Source of the DNA: Pseudomonadota bacterium
Lineage (GTDB): Bacteria; Myxococcota; Myxococcia; Myxococcales; Myxococcaceae
Assembly: GCA_023426545.1 (NCBI GenBank)
Contig: JAFAAN010000088.1
Span: forward strand, 1-64,000
Direction: 5' to 3'
Length of the DNA: 64,000 nucleotides
Part shown: in pieces, positions 27,401 to 30,550 of the stretch
How the letters are laid out: each line of letters starts with the position of its first letter
Numbering within the stretch: the first letter of the stretch is position 1
The notes under the pieces: generated by a model
The model's database searches: none
What the model saw: only the letters and a program-made list of their open reading frames with translations
Told to the model about the DNA's origin: nothing
Program-made: the position numbers and the translations under genes

Positions 27401-29387
27401 CCGTCAACAAGGGCGGCGCATCCGTGACCACCCGGACCAGCAACGTGTCGGAGCGGACCAGCGCACCGCCCCGGTCCAAGGCTTCCATCCGAAGGGCCAG
27501 GCTGGAGCCCGCGGTGCCACGACGTGGCGTGAAGCTGAGCTCCCAGAGGGGGACCACGACGACTTCCCTGGTCGTGGGATTGTTTCGAACCTCGACGCGA
27601 GGGAGGTCAACCGAGCCCGCGAAGACATCGTCGACGTAGTACCGCACGACCTGGAAGTCCTCGGTCGACAGTCCCCCACCCATCCAGGCGCCGCTCGTGA
27701 CGCGAAGCACCTGGGGGAGCCCCTCGACCAGCAGCGCTCCGGGAGTGGGCATCTCGATGACCACAGGCTGGGTACTCGGCGCGGGAACACCTGCGACGCG
27801 AACCTTGAGCGCTGCGGCCTCGACACGCTGGCCGCCGCTGTCGACGACCGCCGCGGAGAGCGTCAATGTCGCGCCACCGTAAGGCGGCGCCTGGACGCGC
27901 ATCGAATACGGCGATTCGGTGTCGCGGCCTGCCGGTACGCCATTGACGAGGAACTCGACATAGGCCACCGAGATGTCGTCCGTCGCTGTCGCATGGAAAT
28001 CGAAGGCCGTTCCCGCTGTCACCGTGGACGGAGCCGCCACTCGAATCGTGGGTGCACCGTCGCGCACCGTCACGTCCGCATGCGCATTGAATGCGTCATG
28101 GACCGCGCGGATGCGCGCGACGCCAGGCCGCAGGCCGGTCACCTTCCCATCCCGTCCGACGGTCGCCACGTCAGGCGCGTCGGACGACCACGTGGTGCCC
28201 AGCCCTCCTGCAGTCAGGTCCACGCGCCGCTCGCCGCCGGGCGAGGACGCGTCCTCCAGAAGGCCCTCCAAACGGAGCGCGGTGGTCCCCCCTACGCGAT
28301 CCACCACGGGTTGGAGCGGCAGGACCTGCACTCCGACGAGGTTCGCGTCGGAGTCAACGATGACTTCAGCCGTCGCACTCACGCCCGCGAAGGTTGCGGT
28401 GAGCACGGCCGTTCCATCATGCCGCGCCTGGACCACGCCCTCCGGAGACACGACGAAGACCGAGGTATCCGACGACTCGTACTGAACCCCCTGCAACGAG
28501 CCACTCAGGTTGACGTCGCCCGCGAGCGCGAACTGCCCGGTCACCTGCACCGCCGACGAAGCGCCATACCCGCCCGAGAGAAGCAGCGGCGAAGGACTGA
28601 GCGTGAGCGCCACGAGCGGGTCGAACGCGCGCCCGCTGGTGAACTCCACGGCCGACGTGTTCACCACCCGCCCATACGGGTCATGGACCGCGACGTCGAC
28701 GACCACCACGCCGTCCGCGGGAACCAGGGCTCCACCGAGCAATGGAACGATGAAGTCGATTTGACTCGAGGCCTGCTCACGTGGCCGAGCCATCAATCGG
28801 CGTACGCTGGCGAACGCCACGGACTCCGCGTCGCTAAGGCTTCCATGCACCCGCCGTAGAGCCTCCACAGAGGCGCCCACGAGCGTCAGTTCGGCATGAG
28901 AAACGGGGCCTTGGGCCCCGACACTCACGACGAGATGCGACAGGTCCTGGCTCGCATTGACCCGCACGGCTCCAGAGGGCAGTACCGGAGGCTCATGGGT
29001 CAAATCGTACCGGGCCGTGAGGGGGGTTCCGGTCCCGCCCTCCGCGGGAGTTGCTTCCACCACCACCACGGCATCGGCGGGCAGTGCGCCGCGAAGGGGC
29101 ACTCGCACATGGAAGGGAACGGCGCCGGCGAGGTCCTGGTTGACCACCACGTCGCTGACATCCGCCAGCGTCCCCGCCGAGGCGGACGAGGCCTTCACCG
29201 ATACGCGGAGCTGGCGTACATCCCCTTCGACCGACAATCCCAGGTCGACGGCATTCACGCCGGGTCGCAGCGGCGTCAACGGGAAGACCGTGGCCACGCG
29301 CGCCTGCGCATGGGCTGCCCCCGAGACAAAGAGTCCGGCCACGAGCGCGAGCAGCGCCAGTCCCCGCTTCAGGTCATCCAGGAGCAC
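1..29387 (-). CDS. Giant secreted Ig/TIG/LVIVD repeat protein (3' end outside window)
   Basis: One frame stays open from GTG 29387 to the left edge, giving 9,795 visible codons; I found no in-frame stop. The start follows a GAGGGGGAG ribosome site and opens a clear signal peptide (about 29 residues, ending AHAQA). Order from the N-terminus: an Ig-like region with a BIG_2-like domain near 28.4-28.65 kb; about 22 Ig-like domains of roughly 100 residues (28.0-20.9 kb); seven modules of LVIVD propeller, SbsA-type Ig domain and two TIG domains (20.8-7.7 kb); further Ig-like and LVIVD segments; and a probable right-handed beta-helix start below 0.42 kb. No catalytic motif was seen. The architecture suits a cell-surface or matrix adhesin or scaffold, but function is unknown. 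A parvulin-like lipoprotein gene ends 76 bases upstream on the same strand and may be co-transcribed. GC content drops toward the C-terminal end. Confidence 0.9.
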   Translation of the reverse strand, partial: MLLDDLKRGLALLALVAGLFVSGAAHAQARVATVFPLTPLRPGVNAVDLGLSVEGDVRQLRVSVKASSASAGTLADVSDVVVNQDLAGAVPFHVRVPLRGALPADAVVVVEATPAEGGTGTPLTARYDLTHEPPVLPSGAVRVNASQDLSHLVVSVGAQGPVSHAELTLVGASVEALRRVHGSLSDAESVAFASVRRLMARPREQASSQIDFIVPLLGGALVPADGVVVVDVAVHDPYGRVVNTSAVEFTSGRAFDPLVALTLSPSPLLLSGGYGASSAVQVTGQFALAGDVNLSGSLQGVQYESSDTSVFVVSPEGVVQARHDGTAVLTATFAGVSATAEVIVDSDANLVGVQVLPLQPVVDRVGGTTALRLEGLLEDASSPGGERRVDLTAGGLGTTWSSDAPDVATVGRDGKVTGLRPGVARIRAVHDAFNAHADVTVRDGAPTIRVAAPSTVTAGTAFDFHATATDDISVAYVEFLVNGVPAGRDTESPYSMRVQAPPYGGATLTLSAAVVDSGGQRVEAAALKVRVAGVPAPSTQPVVIEMPTPGALLVEGLPQVLRVTSGAWMGGGLSTEDFQVVRYYVDDVFAGSVDLPRVEVRNNPTTREVVVVPLWELSFTPRRGTAGSSLALRMEALDRGGALVRSDTLLVRVVTDAPPLLTVEQPRGGTADAVAGAPFRVSGSVSDDALAFGSQVSLRVDGTTVDAVRIARGGLGGTAAGSERFNLSWTPAAADIGRLRRLELTATDSAGQAASRSFNVTAKANAPPKVVILSPTESSVLVGGSRVRLTALVTDDTSDPLEVRWLVGNVAVGVSTVAPYEVGYTLPSVAASTELTVVAEARDAAGNTARTQVNIFAVPDTQPPAVSFVVPKDHQSVPETQDLLLTVAGLDDVSVAKVEILLNDTVIFTDTAPGTNGGVRGSFVTHTVLTSAQLQTATTHVLRAKAYDASNNVGVSPSVTITTKEDAAPQVSFALSTPSEATVGSRLHVEVLADDDVGVESVELLVDGMSQGKDTVAPYRYSFDVMGPPRTVTLVAKASDKFKVATAERPLVVVPDSRKPMVTFRTPQPGAPIFAGRPLAVEVAASDDVKVSHVELFAPHSLGVVTERDTDGLYDVFRWTVPVGENLAGEKLRLRAVATDSSGHTAEREIDIAVVEDLPPVVALTSPAAGTPYKEGEDVRIVATVGDDDGIVGMVGLSGGQRQGDLPETGPQLPLSGQQFFTVWAPIVSKGAPPTVGVEARDTAGQTEKAEVHLTVRPDTESPMAELLAPAPPVTGERLTVRLNGALGMRVAVEDDVRVARVEAELVTLDGTPVDLATGAATLTAKDARYEETRVPNPISPGEILVSRRYLASFEGTLKLQGISKGHYVLRARAVDPAGNSTPTADLALEIIEAKDSEAPRVTLRFLGTPSDKSCVAGAQIKLVADVSDDGAVQSFSAHADGAPLPVDGFEPTSRITRTWELTLPELGTFGSRSYTAKAEATDAAGRTTHASVSCELVVDTPPVVRWLQPASGAGFIEDAKQTVQVEVEEDTGIDAAWLLATTRAPVNVSGDGHFLLPTPEATGNTYGAKVQLDFGQNQVFAVEAGPTALEVQSPTTGVVGGTPRRLILSASPDSVAGLRAVVRYRFTVAPGMEQSPFVQSFLAMTPGGIRQVDLSELSPQVDLSFPAEVLVEDVQVSFLPQVGTDTAPAVSSVGIRYESSFAQVRAVASGERLTVQPFAMAVQPGKRATVQTDYRLPGGWHPSPLTLSVVARDRAGAVTVEGRGGAALTDTKGPQVQITSPTSNTSLVAGVPFTVQVRATDEVDVRRIELLVDGVRRGLLEGRGLQSAAFSITIPAPTDGSPLQLMAIAEDLAGNASVSQPLYLEVHADSRPEVSLSQLRYNLTEGRQQVISETELRSGYVRLLQGVPHTILVSAKDDVSLTSVVVAHAGTPLVSETPPAGTRTFSRSVTFTSPVMADGAPSIFEVTATDSLGAQTTHRVVIEWRRPEAPSIAIAMPAPGATLTEGSVSLVLSAVAADDTGVDRVQYFVNGHREPALTVSQSAARVISAEPADGTAGSVPRAYEPALRDAITYLPLSFQEDLSRVKEFRGSIRLPPGFVALDPNRPYTEITIRAVATDLEGHDTWREHVVRVVPDTVAPQAIVLRPTLGKDLVEGSAVIVEAVGIDNVFVEELEILVGPSLSQLRVIRSAGGFSTDSAGEKEGYSYSSPVVRAEFTAPRLSELGAGDSAPYLIAVRVRDSAGNSNADPLTNRGVALQLVDIVRDREPAVSLISPVDSSSVVEHSTVTVTVSAEDDVAITSVQLRVNGMVMEQVLRAPPFVFLVAVPEGADALELQAVARDSFNHEVRSQVVRLRVVEDRPPTVAISEPRAGVTVTEGRDFAFVVAAQDDVGVASVEASVEGGIGGTLRFASTAAPHQFRVPLPYGSAERTLTLRASARDATGKEARAPAIQVTVQADTSPPEVSFRTPANQSEIIAGQVLRVEADADDNVGVVRVDFEVNGAFHATMPAPPYAFSYRVPLSLVGQAVSIKATATDTSGKQSSALVSVGVVEDKGPEVELKPISQMVAGRPSALVAEATDDVAVASVSFYVTRPGEAEVEVGRRNQLPFEFIYTPDRQSGSEPLPTLVFRARAVDIAGQEAWSNPVSVSVQRDQPPTVAITLPLAGSAIFESTPVRVEADARDLEGPVKAVHFFVDGRNVGTALAPAGIAGKPTVFTTTFHPELGSGNRTLVLTAVAIDAADQETQSAPVSLGTVRDTVAPEIELLDPPGHDVVTEGTLMALTAAASDNASVARVDFILDGGVVGSTTVSSGGPANRPHYSVEWPVPSGQAGDVLAFRAVAEDPTGNRGESAFEEVEIGMAPAFVFNPFNQGGTQSFLRSGAERRLLIGSVRDANHQVAIVQVDQGSATNLGLAFVDGPPRAAALERGLAVVATARSTAAGSSVQHPPQLTLIDVSNVPAVLPIRMGTVDLPGEDIHGVAVAGHLAFVANGDEGVAVVDIGAPEAPSRLGSLLTDGPAQDVTVHGDLLLVAGGPAGLRVHDLRTPGFKEVGFIALPGDAVRVVAQGTRAYVACRDANATLAVVDLSNPGEPLVRSLLSHRSERESLFATGLSDVAVSGNLAVVAASLVDVKGQPVKGLLSASTLRADGTVDLRPVKANLPRAGGVAVVSGAPVASFGQTGGASFLPRRLTVTGMRPEDGAAQVAVNAPVAVEFSSPPALKSVTQQSVMLREGDAALGRLIPAALDVDGRTVTLTPESPLSVSTHYFVTVTAAVTNLGGTALAEPFVASFKTRATAGATPSLSKVSPAAGPLEGGTQVTIYGDHFAQGAQVYFAGAEARVVAETEDHKQLTVITPARSEGPALVTVVNPDGGEGVLVGGFVYLPMLQVSLVAPASGSVAGGTHVEISGAGFQRGATVMFNGSPATQVRVLAPGRLEAVTPEGAFGPADIVVTNPDGQRAYAGGAFLYSRLAVSRVIGRYRPQSSNDPKPSDILSQGAPVAVVLQDKTAWVLSSAQVYTAAKSPTELFARSIHGGFAAVDVTMPEDASVMGGVSIRPPYEPVALAVRGKRAYVVANGRSLPHVDVAGEGEGALMVFDLTRPNAPTYLDPVSFPGTAHAVALVGDLALVAAGEAGVQVFSIANPDRPLLLGSKQNYLMAGAFGPVSVTKVAAAGRHALLHASRGTLTSTLLVDLATPGFAVIGELSGNFGEMAIRGPQALAAASSLRTVSLVPASRPYIHTVVPPLMRSGLFVGAAAHPHVAAAITSPIGMVGSPASLQFVEASNMAAPRGIDAIDLYPATYLSDVDIDGDVAVAAISATYRDQATDGLAVVRLPFPVVVSSTPANGEENVRPTESVRLTFNMPVELEPPTGSQSVRLYELNGSAEGKDVTGTVSVSGTELVVTPSEELGLTRRYRLVAQGLREVVGGGSGAGAVMPGTYVLEFTTAGARDAVRMNVTCLSKREGPVEGGTELTIEGSGFSAGMAVTFNGKPANGLSVSEDGTQVSMLTPPGAEGAATLELTSPAGVSVVLPGAFLYTQELTLTSVTPARGPMSGGTRVIIEGHGFAVSGQVEVRFNGVEGQFVRALGLNRLEVYTPNGAAGTADVTVQNPDGTSRTLQGAFTYDQPTGASVALNGTLRDAVVIGSYAYAVGSNGLHVVDMSGVYTRGPNAGGGVAIPPDRQAEVVDEDGIGGDDRIVGAVSAGDLWAVSYPATEAGGDRLFASGVASLDEDGGIATGAIYEIDISNPAKPFVVSERVIARAGVYDVDARGDRLLAAAASAGFHTFDISHAPFPIREYVSEPGAQAISIEGGRAVAGVGTRTAAGTVSGGKLRTLAVEGPLSARGELDVNVQRVRLRGSVAAVAAGSDGLVLVDVSNPDVPRLLSSIDVHGFATDVRLVGDLAYVSAGAAGVAIVDISTPEAPQLLRHVTGAHAGSTLAAVVTPGGRVVSLRQRAAGGQWSLDFGPGTELSVVSASVAHDEVVPLNLGSITVTLSTTVDPSTVEAALQLTAGGVEVHGDKEAGTTEDARSTIVFRLKEPLPADVPMRLTLSETLKSTAGHSLVAPLVVEFWSAAAEGAAPRISQLVPRVGPVSGGGISELLGFDFDASAEVFIGGARAVVLARSSSRLTVDVPAGAPGLADVVVRNVNSGLSARREGGYLYTLPLHVQSATPRFLNPRGGSTVDITGEGFLPAWAHPLGSTQVRVRGIPASQVQVLSLTRMRAVAGPGSFGDAPVVVVSPDGVERSSASGRVGYGLPFLGEEKALAVRPGALTRSPLSPYYIYSSGGSAISGNKFDQTYLGTLTGGGTVPQSYRMAAFDVQLATRPRAAGAQVVNSNRQDDARIDRLVAVLQGRLPRGTPLPDVELMPDSLDVAISGDTLYVANGRSGLAVLDGRGTTQQQPDGSLESLKLLGRAKLGTSDELMASRVVPMPVGAWVLANGLQGDPSVPPPNNCIPVQPQIGAKGSVLLVDARHPEDPLLISQVGGGEEFQPYGATVKDGRLYVVTGDHHGVLYVKCDPAQPMPPLPNHSLDYGQRTAYKNRAALPKNNRLHIYSSAGADAQVVGSIAIEGNLTDVVVHDGVAIVASAEFGLTFVDVSTPESPEYVTRIDFDSTLSNTPGQPQRLRLVGDVLFVAANEGGVVLVDVSNPRAPLLLSGGNTEPAFDSLAVGDRLLLAGKQQLTELETPFMLVTDYSPARGERVPPSLPRLVVQMNRPIAASSVTSDTVRLRGPGGSLVPLTLSVRDNPGQLDFAIVATLSNPLLPESTYHLEVDTTVTDQRAGALLLPLRTSFITGKANARQPVIATVYPSTVSTAGGQEVTLRGSGLLGVSAVKLSGNRVATVTSRSGSELRFTLPPLSAGPVDLWVVDEGLPEAYLPAGLLALDPLASQVTLSPNHGPIEGHTRVRVSMSARAVAPGTSVRVGGKATDDVDILDLSSLEFTTPAAAGAGIETVELVPPCDTAPETPCPGVPVGTFSYDLPIGVGMELPGFPPRVASDLKLVGDKLYVGISSPGTAGLEIFDVRLEERPLRLGGLATQSPVRGLDVDGALALLANDVAGVAVVDVTRPEAPVLLRQVSTASGGAGSGRATAVRLEGTKAFVTTVDPSSASGYVQEFDASSPALLLTKTVPLDADALALDLGPERLFALTSNVVAQQGDGLSLSIYDRAGERLGRVSVDASVTSYEALVHSRLVVRGDRAYVTVGRRLYVYNLANPAAPALLQNTDLGSSLTGLGWAAGTLFVATGGQHTVQSIPPNELLPVGMTPAPGSAAMPETMVKVDFTLPVLESSLTPETAVVSRVRAGTVSSVEGEWHVEYAVRGSSVIFTPKEPFAPNDQVTVLLDGLVSFNQLPQAAPFSGAFQILDADAVQPVIASLTPSSGRADQYTQALLTGSGFRQGTTVLVGGRSAAATVRSDGLSMAIEIPPAIEVNGLPAAGLAAVEVIDPSGLFARRMGGFVYREPLTLLSLSPGRAPQQGGTKVRIEGRGFAPGMKVSFGGTNAFDVQVLSNQSVEAVAPPHPGGMVDVSVQVGADVATLPASFLYGAGAVARLSTAPIRDVVVDSGVAYAALGAIVDIHDATGGPPIQANRKTSKGGLLLANLSDPTHVTVISELEFPGEGGSRRVLKRGNTVYVAAGAGGVRIVDVSTPADIKETYPHLQVSGAAADIAMGGSLLYVGDTEGVKVFDLGDGSRRPLHVGTRGVPGGVSALALHGAQLLVSSASPGAPMLHVLDARTGNLTSHGTAPLAAPAVHITAEGTRAFLSLGKAKQVAIYELQDVYNPTPHGALVVDGPVGGWASAEQTRVAAGVAYVAAGGGKVLRYSVRDGAAPSQLGRATVFGDARTLAFMGRYLLVGTLVLDKNGTPVELPVSNPADAHLPLAGALASVELDTLDIRGTVPSDGEVVPPDAVVQVLLTALPEESSAGEVTLVRRTGEEVVSVARQVRQDPQGGQVVLTPYAPLALDTAYELRIDEGLKDLRGAPLGTQARVSFRTSRDAAQERPEVASVSPAYGLAAGGNEVEVLGSGFLSDCLVTMGGIPASVHEVSPDGRRIRVTVPAGQPGAAAVEVINPGGLSHLRLGAYRYLESPTLADVQPRHAPYGSRAVVKVTGVGLFPGSQVHFDTVPARSVEMDDAGALLVEIPDNVTGRVALTVLTPGVPPQQATLPGGFTFTLAERAHLDNMGAVLARHGHRVLAARDNVLSVVDFSVASSPQWVGQAAGVSNPVDMAFHGTDLFLAGRDEVVRYRVSEAECSPSPHAPCSPVALERIKLAPSTPFAVKAVAAGGAGAYVAVAGGNELALLAPMDGAYVTVARTMLGTGTVVDLDVVDEALLVLVEDGASGSRLEIRSTEGGTLPLLAAIRNLGVSMGALTRDGRRVAASGGGALHLYDVTDPLEPRILASASDPSGGTSKALSLSGPWLMAVNGNRVSWLDTTQSLTERSFANTAGNITGAALINGVAVVSVSNSLRVLELPYPTVDTVSPLPGEAIALNGNVAVSLATDLPGAVAAGSSLQLWDGALQVRGTTNTAATSLSFVPYAELEPSRTYEARLRLAAIPSIHGSHLLAPWNYALRAGGAPVSLRVDSVLPASGPMAGGIPVTLSGIGLGGSAAVTIGGAEAPRIGEAQGNALTVMLPPSGAAGPAVVRVSSADGAEAIAASPFVYVAPMDLGEVTPRAVDDVAGGWVRISGSGFHRGIEVWFDGIRAETRGFTSTGVEAFVPAGDIRYLTLTLTQPGAEPLNLENAVYRGDVRAPMVERVEPIATVGRLNVPLTAVFDVRFDEPLSTASANLLRLVRSPSDVPVPGASELLPDGRTLRFTPSEALASTTSYAITASGVMDVARNVASLVRENFRTVDIVKPTLQLRRAGGAVVLKDDAFAAAVTWSFQVAASDDSGQAVTTTLSVDGAPLTQSSGGIYSFSWPQGAVGSHPVLTATATDSSGNTSGPVDVQIHIVDDSPPAVTIQQPVADATREEGTTETVVVTAIDNSVVTAVELHMDGVPWGKLSGLTTSTASLTREIPLGRVQGTAASEPRVLIAYATDNRGQVTASEPRTLTVTRDVAPPSVLVRTPVAGGRVVAGSTLWLEAIASDANGVAEVEFFIDESPVGVARSAPWRVSWHAPVVTSAQTHVIRAVARDSRENAAEATASFSVEPSLVRPFVAVTSPDAGTLLPEGRPFGVEVDAVAAGAVASVRITAGAEEHVLTQAPWHTEFVAPVLDGGTAPLELTAQVTDKEGESSLVARVTVTVVDDGQANADVLLAQEPRGELLLGGSTLALSATSDAGTRPVLSVHSGGASLPVQLAEEGLAGTSRLPEGPEGVSVISRATVTAPGGASGVSVHEGTLAVMTSGQPVVIEDAADFMEPVALVSRADSVLVIRSDSGGGGELELRSRQSGARVAARSIAGTPVGAVFTGNEVVVAVRYKGAGSLVRFTLPGLEPSVQATTPLVRAPTALDGVRDWLAVGNDQGVELLHADGTRMGRLLLGPVTSLAAAGSRLFVSTGTAVVAVDVAAVNAPRELARASLVGASFKATAALADGGVCVAGSLVRCFALVESEQQTQLLSRGDVPLGAQALNAASFGELLVVGTASGARLVDVRGTPMGSGMYPDVRGPAALVPGALVSGMPRGLARQAVIRGPATPQVAMQLPASAVHGARVSLDATVSDDVLPLNGFTAEVSINGTLAETRDTQIPAWIDLPATGSSAVVELVVRDLAGRQVRTEREVTLTEPVPAVGPALADVSMPPEAVEGAFFPVAVFPVHPARVAQVEVSLAGGPPVILLAPWLAGELLAPEVPAGSPTSLLVTFVALDAQGRRGPPLTRTVLVRDGEGGQAPVVNVLRRALNESEAIHEGSFVTIEAAVAAGAEGDSIRLMIDGQEAAHVAGSHVHVPVRIPFGGGLRTVMVTAVARDASGRESEPATLSLSVLGDVNPPLLSGIKTDPTGETVAAGSELVATVEATDDIALERVTLELSIDDVVQASGGQVLRYDVPATMVPGTKLKLTARAEDRAGQVAVTTLDRVVSATPLPVELATVPLEGASSLTRLGDRVYVATTTGVWVGRVHGPAHAELEGVGFLPTPVPPVALAAFADHVAIALGEHGLWLVNTSGSGSPFVSARVPGRYTGVAMAGSLYASRILENGLYRIDTLDVTVPTHPWIVSSTASTAASSRVIGAVADGVIQTLGASSVIAPVTRENGTKVLQTFSVQPAAVRIAQSDGDLMVVGTDRSVQAWVRTQQTAVEKLLEVPLASGVRSMEVIHGLAYVVGDDGWLRILDFRNPVAPRMLSRSRLDVREILVSGGHVLATGPAGVSIMSIPQTEPAIATGLVMVGDAAMGLTAFRGGALVAARSSGAQAIDVVRSVAPVLDGQLLAGSDVRQLERIGRDTFVLNGSTIRYARETTAGALQLNNSETTELQLALGTVDRLAVARNRIWAISNVGSVKTIQWPRVAPGDSLALGSAALDVAGDERHALVAMGSQGAAIVEIAPSGQLRRSGTLPVTASAVALNGELAVVGGATSLSVFALADDTSPELLGTVPTEGPVARIRLVGRLAIVSEGQAGVELWHLPTGAPAVRLMHVPASNATDAILSAGRLLVADVNMTGGTQGIVHSYMPPVAAEPLVRIVSPANPPSVEAGTDVVVAGFASGIGLDDAELVVDGVAAAAFDETSLKARWTLPASSVAGQRHELRLRVRGSGGMEALSRPLTITVLPPSTQAPSISLTAPAAGTTIASGATMTVRARRTAGVAPVTASAWLGSTYLGELGQSASDPMILEAVFRAPVAIEQESMPLSVLLVDGAGRTAESSVQVLLSVDNAAPSAPSGLPTQLRAGPYVNLITIQATDDGVLWIELEKDGALLASSQEASGTASLRHGLVLPADSVGQQVTLVATAVDLAGRRTQVTQTYVVAVDGSPPTVRFNGVPPPLSAFEGANLNVSASATDPDNDVATIKLYANGVEFASSATSFVSATYLLPKLSEQSDVVFRAVATDGRGRTAAIERTTTLQANPAPVLTYTMTPNPALQGEIVRICARAMDNSSIAQFSASADGEPLMSSVSCGAGCISLCEDRQIAPLATQVLVESNASDDLGAVASGSTIFQVIENQPPIPTLASNINLLVGIEGRLVGTWTDERVTLAWAEFRVNGVRVGNRIMNPYRGYGLSQNYTPISRGVIRVSLVVQDQMGLQAETYRDIYVMEPQYPADVTDVIAANDYRFEGMDIVVRGNDKLRIDGKHTFRNLYVLDNAVVSHSPATEAETTSLDITVIDAVRIDASALIDVSGLGYLGGWQSGNGERAGRTQGNISTGLESAGGSY
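7680..20800 (-). repeat. Seven-fold super-module: LVIVD propeller, SbsA-type Ig, two TIG domains
   Basis: Reading the giant protein N to C, the same domain order recurs seven times in blocks of 1.7-2.0 kb, with approximate edges at 20.8, 18.97, 17.03, 15.15, 12.97, 11.3, 9.4 and 7.68 kb. Each block has repeated V-V-D-V-S-x-P LVIVD signatures, then an Ig domain with P-x-x-G-x-x-x-V (TPANGEENV near 17.86 kb), then two TIG domains with G-P-x-x-G-G-T anchors. These anchors lie near 19.46/19.21, 17.50/17.24, 15.62/15.36, 13.45/13.20, 11.76/11.47, 9.86/9.60 and 8.13/7.87 kb. An eighth SbsA-type Ig domain follows near 7.65-7.34 kb. Edges are by eye. Confidence 0.7.
20850..28030 (-). repeat. Array of about 22 tandem Ig-like domains in the giant protein
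   Basis: Within the giant gene, a motif of the type D-D-V-G-V-x-x-V-E-x-x-V-D-G recurs about every 270-330 bases, for example near 27.6, 26.7, 26.4, 26.1, 25.5, 22.5 and 21.9 kb. Between copies lies a linker of the type P-P-x-V-x-F-x-x-P that usually begins with acidic and proline residues. This is the pattern of bacterial Ig-like domains (Big_7/Big_9 type). The copies are diverged at DNA level, so this is an old protein repeat and not a recent DNA duplication. Count and edges are by eye. Confidence 0.75.
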
Positions 29388-29463
29388 AGCTCCCCCTCTA
29401 ATCCAACGAAGACCACCCGCGGCACGTCGCCGCCACGGGCCCACGACCACCACTACGAATACG

Positions 29464-30396
29464 TCAGTGCTGGGCCACCGTATCGGCTCCCGCTGACTCC
29501 GAGACCGGGGTTCCATGCGCGGACACCTCGATTGCGGCCTCCGCGCGCAGACGCGCCAATACCTGCTCGAAGACACGCCGCTGGGTCATGGGTGCCATCT
29601 GCCCCAGCACCGCTCCACGCACTTCCTCGAACGGCGGCACACGTGGAGCCTGACGTTCCAGGAGGACCAGGATGACGGCTCCGGCGGAATCCTCGATGAC
29701 GGGCGTCGCCTCGCCTTGGCGGGTCAGCGCCCACGCCGCCTTCTCCAGAGCCGCTCCACCCAGCTCACCTCGAGTGAGCAGCCCCAGCTCTCCACCACGG
29801 GTTCTCTCAGGACCGTCGCCCGCCGCCGCGACCTTCGCCACCGGCTCGCCCGCGACGATGCGCCGGCGCAGAGCCTCCGCACGCTGCCGCGCCTCCGTCC
29901 ATGCGGCACGTGGACTCCCCTGAGGGACCGAGAGCAGGATACGTGCCAGCCGGAGGCGCTCGGGTTGCGCGAAACGTTCGAGGTTCGCCTGGTAGTGCGC
30001 CTGGACCTCCGCGTCCGTGGGCGCACCAGCCGCCTTCTCCTCCTGAGCCAGCATCGCCTGGATCGTCAGCCGCTCTTCCAGTTCGCGAACCTGACGGCGG
30101 ATCTCCGGATCCCGAGTGAGGCCACGTCGTTCGGCCTCGAGCGCAAGGAGCCGCTTGTCGACCATCGAGCGGATGAACTCTTCGCGCCCCGTCCCTTGTT
30201 CGAAACGCGCGCGCAGATTGGGCGGAAGCCGCTGACTCTCGCGGAGCAGCTCTTCCCGGGTGACCGCTCCACCCTTGAACCGAGCAACAACGTCCGCGCC
30301 TGGGCTGGCGGGCACGGACGTGGTTCGTTCGCATGCCGGTACGCCAAGCAGGCTGAAAATACTGATCCACTTCCACAGCGCCTGCTGGCGTTTCAT
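29464..30396 (-). CDS. Parvulin-like foldase lipoprotein lacking both conserved histidines
   Basis: A 310-residue protein of the SurA/PpiC/PrsA foldase class. The chosen ATG gives a lipoprotein signal peptide with Cys22 (GVPAC); a GTG 33 bases upstream would only add a hydrophilic extension. Residues 30-140 form the helical N-terminal part and about 145-255 the parvulin-like domain, with a G-G-E-L-G motif. In active parvulins the domain opens with S/A-S-H-I-L; here it reads L-A-R-I-L, with Arg152 in place of His. The second conserved His near the domain end is also absent (GAVILVLL). It therefore looks like a chaperone without isomerase activity. It sits 76 bases before the giant gene on the same strand, so a role in folding or exporting that protein is likely but inferred. 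Confidence 0.85.
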   Translation of the reverse strand: MKRQQALWKWISIFSLLGVPACERTTSVPASPGADVVARFKGGAVTREELLRESQRLPPNLRARFEQGTGREEFIRSMVDKRLLALEAERRGLTRDPEIRRQVRELEERLTIQAMLAQEEKAAGAPTDAEVQAHYQANLERFAQPERLRLARILLSVPQGSPRAAWTEARQRAEALRRRIVAGEPVAKVAAAGDGPERTRGGELGLLTRGELGGAALEKAAWALTRQGEATPVIEDSAGAVILVLLERQAPRVPPFEEVRGAVLGQMAPMTQRRVFEQVLARLRAEAAIEVSAHGTPVSESAGADTVAQH

Positions 30397-30550
30397 CGTG
30401 CTTTCGTACCCGCTATTCCGTCCGGCCACAGAATTACTCTATATGTAAGAAAGATCGCAAGGCAGTTGTCCGGCAGCGGATAGATGACATTCAATTGCAC
30501 CCGTCGCGGATGAGAGTCCGCTGGATGCAGACTTCAGGGTGGAGCGCTCG
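30397..30550. promoter_or_regulatory. Divergent promoter region between two parvulin lipoprotein genes
   Basis: This 154-base gap separates divergent starts and contains an AT-rich patch (30430-30460) that stands out from its GC-rich surroundings. A TATAGA-like hexamer on the minus strand is a possible -10 element for the foldase and giant gene. No well-spaced -35 box is evident on either strand. GGAG at about 30541 is the likely ribosome site for the plus-strand gene. Promoter function is inferred from gene orientation. Confidence 0.35.

Noticed and set aside
1..29387. The possibility that this region is several adjacent repeat genes.
   Set aside because: No in-frame stop and no second signal peptide was found in the frame that runs from the single N-terminal signal peptide.
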